Shown piece after piece: positions 1 to 5,742 of a DNA stretch of 5,742 nt. A program made the position numbers and the translations under genes. The stretch spans positions 14,432-20,173 of the forward strand of contig NZ_MOMC01000112.1 of NCBI RefSeq assembly GCF_001983105.1, read 5' to 3'. Position 1 is the first letter of the stretch, and every line of letters begins with the position of its first letter. The stretch is from Pseudofrankia asymbiotica. GTDB lineage: Bacteria > Actinomycetota > Actinomycetes > Frankiales > Frankiaceae. Below the pieces are notes generated by a model. The model had not been told where the DNA came from and searched no databases. It worked only from the letters and a program-made list of their open reading frames with translations.

Positions 1-1
1 A

Positions 2-3000
2 CAGCGCAGCCTGGAGAAGCTCAGCCCCTTCCCCACCCTGTGCCCCGCCTGCGGCGACGACTGGGAAATCCGGCACGGGAGAGACGGCAAGCCCCTCCCG
101 CACACCGACCCCTTGCGCCAGCGCTCACCGATCCGCACGATGCGCACCGGATTCGAGAAGATCAACCAGGTGCTGGCCGCTGAACTCGCAGCAGACCTCC
201 CCGAGCAGGACCGGAAGGCGATCGTCTTCACCGACAGCCGCCAGGACGCGGCGAAGCTCTCCGCCGGCCTCGGCCTGCGCCACTACCAGGACCTCCTGCG
301 GCTCCTGCTGTTCGCCGGCGTGCAGGCACAGCAGGACCCGCGCGAGGACGTCGAGCTAGCCCGCCAGTGGTATCTCGACCGCCGACGGGACGAGCCGGCC
401 CGCACCGCCCTTGAGAGGCTCATGGCACGCGACCGGCTCGCCCTCGCCCAGCTCCGCGACATCTGGGAGGAACACCCGGGCACCAAGCCAGAGGACGCAG
501 CGCCTTTGATCGCCCGGCTCGGCCGGCCGGCGACGATCGACGAGCTAACCAGCAACATCGGCAAGAAGCTGCTAACCCTCGGCATGAATCCCGGCGGCCC
601 GGTCGCCAGCCTCCAGTACGCCGACCCTGACAACGACCAGTCGCCGGGATGGGCCAGCCTTTACGACTGGGACGTCAGGCCGGCCGCGGTCCGCGCCGCG
701 CTGTCGCCGAAGCAGGAATGGCTGCTCGCGAAGATCGGGGAGTCTCTCTCCAAAGAGTCGCTCGACGGGCTGTTCGCGAGCGCCGGCCGCGACTTCGAGT
801 CGCTCGGCCTCGGCTGGATGGCACTCGCCGCTGACCAGGAAGCTCCGGATAGCGCGGAGGGGACGCCGCTCGGGTATGCCCGGGCGTCACTGCGTGTCCT
901 CGCGAGCCAGCGCCGGTTCAGCGGCATGCGCGACCCGCGGCCGCCCGGCAGCGTCCCGAAGAAGCTCAAGGATTTCTGGGCTGCGATCGCCAGGGACGGC
1001 GGCCCTGAACCAGACCAGCTGCAGGCGATGTGCGTCCGCGTGTGGGGCCTGGCTGTGCTCGACGGCTACCTCATCGACCCGCGAGAGGTCGTCCTGCGCG
1101 CGGCCGGGGAACATGCCTGGGCCTGCGGGGCCTGCGGCAGGCAACACCTCAACCGCGGGTGCGGCCGCTGCACCCACTGCCGGCGCCTCCTGCCCCAACA
1201 GCCCGTCCCGGTTCGCAGAGAAGACAACTACTACGCCAGGAAGGCCGTCTCCGGCGAGGGCATGTTCCGGCTGCACTGCGCAGAACTGACCGGGCAGACC
1301 GGGCGCGCCAGCGCCCGGTCCCGCCAGGCCCGCTTCCAGGGGATCTTCCTGAGCCGGGACGAGCAGCCGCTCGCCGACGCCGTCGACCTGCTGTCAGTCA
1401 CCACCACTATGGAAGCCGGCGTCGACATCGGGGCGCTCTCGGTCGTGATCCTCGGCAACATGCCGCCGACGCGTTTCAACTACCAGCAGCGCGTCGGGCG
1501 CGCCGGGCGCCGCGACACACCCGTCGCCGTCGCGCTGACAGTGTGCCGCGGCCGCAGCCACGACGAGTACTACTTCGAGCGGCCTGACGCCATCACCAAT
1601 GCGCCTACGCCCGAGCCATACCTCACCCTCGAACGGGAAGCGATCTTCCGGCGGGTGCTGCGGGGCGAGATCCTCCGGAGCGCCGTACGCGAGATCGCCC
1701 CGGCCCTCCTCCGCGAGGGGATCGCGTTCGACGAGACGGCCAACACTCACGGGGCGTTCGGGCGAGTCCAGGACTGGGCTGTCCTCCGGCCCGCACTCGC
1801 CCAGTGGCTGGCCAACAACCCCGCGCTCGTGGAACAGGCCGCCGCGGCGCTGGCAGACTGCACACCGATGGCAGCGTCTGCCCGCGAGACGGCAGCCGAC
1901 TGCGCCCGGGAACTCATCGCCGAGACCGACAAGGCCGTTGCCCTGCGCGCTGGCCACAGCGATCTCAGCCAGCGGCTGGCAGAGCACGGGACGCTGCCGA
2001 TGTTCGGCTTCCCCAGCAGCCTCCGCTATCTCTTCCTGCGCCGCCCCCTCCGCGGCTACCCCTGGCCGCCCGCCAAGACGGTGGACCGGGACATTGCCAT
2101 GGCCGTCTCCCAGTTCGCCCCTCTGAGTGAGACGGTCCGTGACGGCCGTGTCTACCCGGTAACCGGGCTCGCAGCCTTCAGACCGTCACACCGAATGCCG
2201 AGTGCCGACCCGGACCCGGTTGGCCCTGCACGGCTGCTCGCCATCTGCAAATGCTGCTCACACCTTGAGGAGGACGCGAAGCCGGCCGAGCCCGGGCATC
2301 CGGCGCCGCCCTGCCCCCGCTGCGGAGCTGAAGGGCCCGACAGCTATTCCGTCATCGAGACCCGCGAGCCGCTCGGATTCCGCGCCGGCCGCCCCCGGGA
2401 CTTCGACGGAACCTTCTCCTGGACACCGCGGTCCATGGCAGCCCGCGCCACCGTGGACTTCGCCCGCCTCGAACGCGCGCAGACCGCCGCCGCCGTCACC
2501 TACGCAGGGCCAGGGCGCCGGTTCGTCGTCAACGACAACGCGGGAAAGCTGTTCCAGTTCCGCAAGGCAAGCGGAGCCGGGGACTGGGGCGGCTACGTCT
2601 CCACTGCCGCCGCCGAGCAGGACCTCCTCTTCCCCGGCGAGTCCGCCACAGGCGACGAGCTGAGCTTCGCGCTCGGCACCGCCCAGGCATCCGACTTCCT
2701 GTTCATCGGGCCGGCCGCCCCCATCGACACCCGCCAAGGCCTGCGGCTCGACCTCGCCGCAGCCGAGCGCCAGGCTTCCGGTGCCCGCGAGCTCATCGAC
2801 GGGCGGCGAGGAGCCTGGTACTCGTACGCTTTCCTGCTGCGCACCGTGGCGGCCGCCCACCTGGACATCCAGTCGCTGGAGCTCACGGCAGGGATCTACT
2901 CGGGCCTCGCCGGCACCGAGCCCGCGACGTACGCCTTCATCGCGGACACCCTGGAGAACGGAGCCGGCTTCAGCAGCCACCTCGGAGCCCGGAATGTGCT

Positions 3001-3487
3001 GCCCGGGTTCCTGGACAAGGCCGGGACATACCTGGCATCGCTTGAGGAGCCCGACCACCGGGACAACTGCCCAGCCTCCTGCTACCGCTGCCTGCGCGAC
3101 TACGCAAACATGGCCTACCATGCGCTGCTCGACTGGCGGCTCGCCAGGGACCTGCATACCGTGCTGGGCGCAGGGACTCTCACACACGACCTCGGACTCG
3201 AGCGGAAGACCCTCGGGCGCTGGGCAGCCGGTTTCGGGGCCGAGATGCTCGGCGGCGAACTGCCGGCCGCGGCTGCCCTCCTGCCCCACTCCACAGGCGG
3301 GCCGCATGTTGTCATCGCACGGCACCCGCTCGAGTCCTCGAGCGCCTCGTTCCTCGCAAAGCGCCTCGCCGACGCTAGGAGCACCGCCGCAGAGCTCGCA
3401 CCAGGGGCAAAGACGATCTTCATCGACACGTTCACCCTCGACCGCCAGCCGCTGCGGGCCATCGAACTGTGCAGAGAGACAGCCTGA
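2..3487 (+). CDS. DruE-like superfamily 2 helicase with DUF1998 domain, C-terminal part (5' end outside window)
   Basis: The frame is open from the first bases, so the gene enters from upstream; the TTG at 113 is internal, since a CPACG zinc-knuckle (41-55) is encoded in frame before it. About 1161 residues are visible, numbered here from the codon at 2. Motif IV-like IVFTDSRQDAAK is at 74-85. A zinc ribbon follows with Cys at 375, 378, 387, 390 and 393. Motif V (TTTMEAGVDIG) is at 467-477 and motif VI (QQRVGRAGRR) at 495-504. LPMFGFP is at 665-671. A second zinc ribbon has Cys at 749, 751, 752, 771 and 774. The DUF1998 signature CPASCYRCLRDY is at 1023-1034. Family knowledge: DUF1998 helicases include DruE (Druantia), DrmA/DrmB (DISARM, where the functions are split) and the repair helicase MrfA; they are ATP-driven nucleic-acid motor proteins. 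MrfA is far smaller, and DISARM separates the two modules, so a DruE-like protein is the best inference. The missing N-terminus should hold Walker A and DEAH. The stop is TGA. No partner gene is visible to confirm Druantia. Confidence 0.88.
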   Translation, partial: QRSLEKLSPFPTLCPACGDDWEIRHGRDGKPLPHTDPLRQRSPIRTMRTGFEKINQVLAAELAADLPEQDRKAIVFTDSRQDAAKLSAGLGLRHYQDLLRLLLFAGVQAQQDPREDVELARQWYLDRRRDEPARTALERLMARDRLALAQLRDIWEEHPGTKPEDAAPLIARLGRPATIDELTSNIGKKLLTLGMNPGGPVASLQYADPDNDQSPGWASLYDWDVRPAAVRAALSPKQEWLLAKIGESLSKESLDGLFASAGRDFESLGLGWMALAADQEAPDSAEGTPLGYARASLRVLASQRRFSGMRDPRPPGSVPKKLKDFWAAIARDGGPEPDQLQAMCVRVWGLAVLDGYLIDPREVVLRAAGEHAWACGACGRQHLNRGCGRCTHCRRLLPQQPVPVRREDNYYARKAVSGEGMFRLHCAELTGQTGRASARSRQARFQGIFLSRDEQPLADAVDLLSVTTTMEAGVDIGALSVVILGNMPPTRFNYQQRVGRAGRRDTPVAVALTVCRGRSHDEYYFERPDAITNAPTPEPYLTLEREAIFRRVLRGEILRSAVREIAPALLREGIAFDETANTHGAFGRVQDWAVLRPALAQWLANNPALVEQAAAALADCTPMAASARETAADCARELIAETDKAVALRAGHSDLSQRLAEHGTLPMFGFPSSLRYLFLRRPLRGYPWPPAKTVDRDIAMAVSQFAPLSETVRDGRVYPVTGLAAFRPSHRMPSADPDPVGPARLLAICKCCSHLEEDAKPAEPGHPAPPCPRCGAEGPDSYSVIETREPLGFRAGRPRDFDGTFSWTPRSMAARATVDFARLERAQTAAAVTYAGPGRRFVVNDNAGKLFQFRKASGAGDWGGYVSTAAAEQDLLFPGESATGDELSFALGTAQASDFLFIGPAAPIDTRQGLRLDLAAAERQASGARELIDGRRGAWYSYAFLLRTVAAAHLDIQSLELTAGIYSGLAGTEPATYAFIADTLENGAGFSSHLGARNVLPGFLDKAGTYLASLEEPDHRDNCPASCYRCLRDYANMAYHALLDWRLARDLHTVLGAGTLTHDLGLERKTLGRWAAGFGAEMLGGELPAAAALLPHSTGGPHVVIARHPLESSSASFLAKRLADARSTAAELAPGAKTIFIDTFTLDRQPLRAIELCRETA
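1297..1320. repeat. Perfect 10-bp inverted repeat with GCCA loop inside the helicase gene
   Basis: GACCGGGCGC (1297-1306) is followed by GCCA and its exact reverse complement GCGCCCGGTC (1311-1320). The stem is nearly all G-C and could form a very stable hairpin in RNA or single-stranded DNA. It encodes a short Gly/Arg/Ala/Ser-rich segment between the zinc ribbon and motif V. No T tract follows, so it does not look like an intrinsic terminator. Confidence 0.85.
3327..3344. repeat. Palindrome of 8-bp arms around XhoI-type CTCGAG sites, 3' end of helicase gene
   Basis: CGCTCGAG (3327-3334), two bases TC, then CTCGAGCG (3337-3344). The arms are exact reverse complements. The two-base spacer is too tight for an ordinary hairpin loop, so if it has a role it would be as a symmetric protein-binding site. 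It lies in the codons for the HPLESSSAS segment and may be chance. Confidence 0.8.
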
Positions 3488-3545
3488 GCTTGTCGTTAAC
3501 TGCCTGCCTCTCGGGCTGTGTCGGGGTTGGACTGTCCTTGATCTT

Positions 3546-3577
3546 GCCGACGGGTTGAGTGGTGGCGCGTCGTCGGC
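3546..3577. repeat. 7-bp inverted repeat in the intergenic junction
   Basis: GCCGACG (3546-3552) and CGTCGGC (3571-3577) are exact reverse complements separated by 18 bases. No run of T follows, so evidence for a terminator is weak. It overlaps the candidate TTG start at 3555, which would sit in the loop. Confidence 0.5.
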
Positions 3578-5742
3578 TCGTGCTGTCGGCTGGGCTGCCG
3601 GGTCCGGCGCGGCTGGGTCTCGGAGCACTGGCTGGCTGGGCGTCTTCGAGTGGGGTGACGAAACCCCGTCGGACACGGGCCGGGGCCTGGATGTGGTCGT
3701 CGCTGTTCTGCGCCAGTTGAACGCGACCCCGGCGGAATGGCTGGCCCTGGAGCCGCTCGCTTTCGGCGAGGGTCGGCGGGCAGGCCAGCTGGCCGGGTTG
3801 TTGTCCGTGCCCGCGTGGTTCGACGCGGCGGACGCCGCAGGCCGCTGGGAGCATCTTCTGGCGGAGTCCGCGACCGAGGACAGGGCTGCCCGCCAGCTGA
3901 TCGGGGCTGCCCGGGACCGGTCAGCGCGTGTTGCCGAGCTGATGCATCCCTACCTCGGCGTCTCAGACATCTGGACAGCGCGGCTGCGGACTGTGGTCGT
4001 CTGGACGTTGGGATCGGCGCGGCCGGGGACGATGTCCGGGCTCGTCGATCTCGCTATCGAGCTGACCGACCGTGGAGACCTTGACGGCCTGCGCGCCCCC
4101 CTCGGGGAGAACTCCGACTTCTGGTCGTTGCTGTACGGGCCGGCGGAGAACGCGCCTGCCGAGACGGCGAGGCTGGCTGGGGCCTGGCTACGCCGTGCAC
4201 TTGCCCGCGCCCAAGCCGAGGGCAGCCACGACCCGTTCGCTTCGGAGCACCTGTCGACCCACTCGCAGTCCGGGCCGGGCGTGATCCGTCGGCTCGCCGA
4301 CGCCGCGCCGGCGATCTTCCTGGAAGAGACGGTTCCCGTCGTCACCCACGTCGCCGACCACACGGCGACTGCCGCGGTGGCGGGCGACTTGCGCCGGTCC
4401 CGGTGGGGCTGGATCCTCAGCTCGGACCAGGTCGGCGTGGATGGCGCTCTGGCAACCGGCGTTGAGGCTGCCCTGCGCCGCCTCGCCGATGACGAGCCAG
4501 CCGTGATTGCCCGGTACGCGCGAGAGTTCGCAGACACAGATGTTGTTGATCTACAGGTTTTCGCGTGTCGCGGATGGGCCGCTGTCCCGGCGTCGAGCGA
4601 CGAAGCGGTCGACTGGCTACTCTCGGATGACCGGAACCTTGATCTCGAAGGCGCCACGCTGGAACTCGTGACCGCCGCGACCCGGCACTGCGACGAGGAG
4701 CGGCTCGTCGCGCTGGTCCGCCGGCTGATCGATTTCTACCCGGCCTGGGAGACGAAGCCCGACCGCCTGCGCGGGCGTGGATATACGCAGTACACGCTGC
4801 TGAACGCTGTCGAGCCGTCCCGCCGCAGCCCTGAGGCTCAACGCCGGATCGCCGAGCTCGCGCGCAAGTTTCCCGACCTGCCGACTGTCCCACCGCCGTC
4901 CTCGTGGGCCGGCACGGTGCCGCCTCCGATTCCCCGAGACAGGGCCGCCCACCTCTCGGACGAGGACTGGGGCCGAGCAGTCCGCAAGTACCGCGAGGAG
5001 ACCGAGAATTGGGCTGTGTTGCCTCCCGTCGGCGGCGCGTCGCAGCTGGCCCAGCTGCTCGGGGAACGGGCCGCCGCCGAACCTGAGCGCTTCGCGCGAC
5101 TCGCGCTCTCCTTCGACGCCGAGGTCGCCCCGGTCTACCTGGGCGCCGTGATTACCTCCACCACCGGAAAGCTGCCGGTCGACCTCCTGACCAAGCTGTG
5201 TCTGCACGCTTACGCGGTCGTCGGCCTGCGGCTCGGGGACGCGATCTGCCGCGCGATCGGCAAGACGGCGCTCGAGTCGCCGCCGCTGCTCACCCTCGTC
5301 GAGATCATCCTCGACGCCACCAACCCCGGCAACCAGGACACAATCGCCAGCGCGGATTCAGCCGGTCAGCCCGATCCTGATCCGCTTCCCGCCCACCGGT
5401 CCCGTGCCCGCGAAGCCGCCGCACTGGTCATCGCCCAGGTCCTGGTCAGCGAACCGGGGCACGCGGACAGCCTCCATCCCATCGTGGGCCGGCTGGCGAC
5501 CGACCCCTCGCCTGCGGTCCGAAACTGGGCCGCCGCCGCGACGCTCTGCCTGCTCGGTGCGCACGAGGACACCGCCCTCCAGCTCGCCGAGAAGATCTTC
5601 GACGGGACAGAGGCCGACCTCGCCGACGCGGACTACACCAGCCGCCTGCTGACGGAGGCGTTGCTCCGGCAACCTGATCGATTCGCGGGTCATCTTCAGC
5701 GTGCGCTCGCCGGTCCGGACCCCGTCGCGGAACGCGCCGGCG
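3555..5742 (+). CDS. HEAT-like helical protein resembling the C-terminal half of large STAND ATPases; start uncertain, 3' end outside window
   Basis: The frame with codons at multiples of three stays open to the window edge, about 729 residues from TTG 3555. Third-position G/C bias and protein-like composition are clear from about 3620 onward. The product is rich in Ala, Leu, Arg and Asp in repeated amphipathic helices. Recognisable blocks are LSDEDWGRAVRKY (4953-4991), the GGASQLAQLLGERAAAEPER block running to 5108, and a HEAT-type DPSPAVRNWAAAA (5502-5540), with another repeat beginning at the edge. From memory, the same order of blocks occurs in the C-terminal, probably ligand-sensing, half of very large actinobacterial STAND (NACHT/AVAST-like) ATPases. 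No Walker A or Walker B motif is present, and no signal peptide or membrane segment is seen. Candidate starts are TTG 3555, GTG 3693 and TTG 3717; none has a good ribosome binding site, and GTG 3693 would cut into sequence that already looks coding. The gene is probably 5'-truncated, so a pseudogene is a real alternative. Function is not assigned. Confidence 0.68.
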   Translation, partial: MSGGASSARAVGWAAGSGAAGSRSTGWLGVFEWGDETPSDTGRGLDVVVAVLRQLNATPAEWLALEPLAFGEGRRAGQLAGLLSVPAWFDAADAAGRWEHLLAESATEDRAARQLIGAARDRSARVAELMHPYLGVSDIWTARLRTVVVWTLGSARPGTMSGLVDLAIELTDRGDLDGLRAPLGENSDFWSLLYGPAENAPAETARLAGAWLRRALARAQAEGSHDPFASEHLSTHSQSGPGVIRRLADAAPAIFLEETVPVVTHVADHTATAAVAGDLRRSRWGWILSSDQVGVDGALATGVEAALRRLADDEPAVIARYAREFADTDVVDLQVFACRGWAAVPASSDEAVDWLLSDDRNLDLEGATLELVTAATRHCDEERLVALVRRLIDFYPAWETKPDRLRGRGYTQYTLLNAVEPSRRSPEAQRRIAELARKFPDLPTVPPPSSWAGTVPPPIPRDRAAHLSDEDWGRAVRKYREETENWAVLPPVGGASQLAQLLGERAAAEPERFARLALSFDAEVAPVYLGAVITSTTGKLPVDLLTKLCLHAYAVVGLRLGDAICRAIGKTALESPPLLTLVEIILDATNPGNQDTIASADSAGQPDPDPLPAHRSRAREAAALVIAQVLVSEPGHADSLHPIVGRLATDPSPAVRNWAAAATLCLLGAHEDTALQLAEKIFDGTEADLADADYTSRLLTEALLRQPDRFAGHLQRALAGPDPVAERAG
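3588..3640. repeat. Three GGCTGGG motifs at an exact 23-base period
   Basis: GGCTGGG begins at 3588, 3611 and 3634, each exactly 23 bases apart. The bases between the copies are only weakly alike. Since 23 is not a multiple of three, codon use does not explain the period. The motif is G-rich and easy to find by chance in DNA of this composition. Confidence 0.45.

Larger units (their letters stand above)
3488..3692. other. Junction between the helicase and the helical-repeat gene
   Basis: This stretch follows the helicase stop codon. In the frame used by the downstream gene it has no stop, but from 3489 to about 3612 many codons end in T, unlike the G/C-ending codons on both sides. That suggests non-coding DNA or DNA of different origin. 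From about 3630 the translation (LGVFEWGDE and onward) looks like real protein. I see no convincing -10 or -35 boxes, no Shine-Dalgarno sequence before any in-frame start, and no hairpin followed by a T tract. It contains a 7-bp inverted repeat and three evenly spaced GGCTGGG motifs, listed separately. It may mark a recombination or deletion joint. Confidence 0.5.

Noticed and set aside
113..115. TTG as the start of the helicase gene
   Set aside because: The frame is open upstream to the window edge and encodes a CPACG motif before this codon. The helicase would also lack its first RecA domain, so the true start lies outside the window.
3527..3565. Possible promoter (TTGGACT and TTGATC as -35 boxes)
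   Set aside because: No matching -10 box is present at suitable distance in this GC-rich stretch.
2258..3676. 472-residue open frame on the minus strand spanning the helicase 3' end and the junction
   Set aside because: It is antisense to a region with clear zinc-ribbon and DUF1998 motifs. Its translation is low-complexity Gly/Ala/Val/Glu without recognisable domains, as expected for the mirror frame of a GC-rich gene.
3432..3854. 140-residue minus-strand frame covering the intergenic junction
   Set aside because: It overlaps convincing coding sequence at both ends, has Pro/Arg/Ser-rich composition and no recognisable motif. It was considered because it bridges the gap, but nothing supports it.
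3950..4657. 235-residue minus-strand frame
   Set aside because: Ser/Arg-rich shadow of the helical-repeat gene on the plus strand, with no domain.
5139..5175. Possible Walker A in the downstream protein (VITSTTGK)
   Set aside because: The spacing does not fit GxxxxGK[ST], the residue after GK is Leu, and it sits in helical-repeat sequence after the LSDEDW block rather than in an NTPase fold.

Overview
The window is high-GC DNA with strong G/C bias at third codon positions. This points to an actinomycete such as Streptomyces or a relative, although nothing in it fixes the genus. It holds two long reading frames on the plus strand, both cut by the window edges, and no RNA gene, tRNA, CRISPR array or transposase that I can see.

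Positions 1-3487 carry the C-terminal ~1161 residues of a very large superfamily 2 helicase of the helicase-plus-DUF1998 type. The first RecA domain (Walker A, DEAH) lies upstream of the window. What remains shows helicase motif IV, an insertion of about 390 residues containing a zinc ribbon, motifs V and VI, a family-typical LPMFGFP segment, a second zinc ribbon, and the DUF1998 cysteine signature near the C-terminus. The overall size and architecture best match DruE of the Druantia anti-phage systems, or a close DruE-like relative.

Positions 3488 to about 3690 are a junction with no clear start codon, ribosome binding site, promoter or terminator. Third-position T is common in its first part, and it contains short repeats.

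From about 3620 to the window end a second frame is convincingly coding. It is an alpha-helical, HEAT-like protein. In my recollection it follows, block for block, the C-terminal half of very large STAND-type (NACHT/AVAST-like) ATPases common in actinomycetes. The expected N-terminal effector and P-loop NTPase regions are absent because the helicase gene occupies that place. The gene is therefore either a 5'-truncated remnant fused behind the helicase by recombination, or a stand-alone helical-repeat protein.

Taken together this looks like part of a defence island: a Druantia-like helicase followed by the sensor-like half of a STAND protein. Whether the two act together cannot be decided here. 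The missing NTPase half argues for a rearrangement scar, but an uncharacterised two-gene module remains possible.
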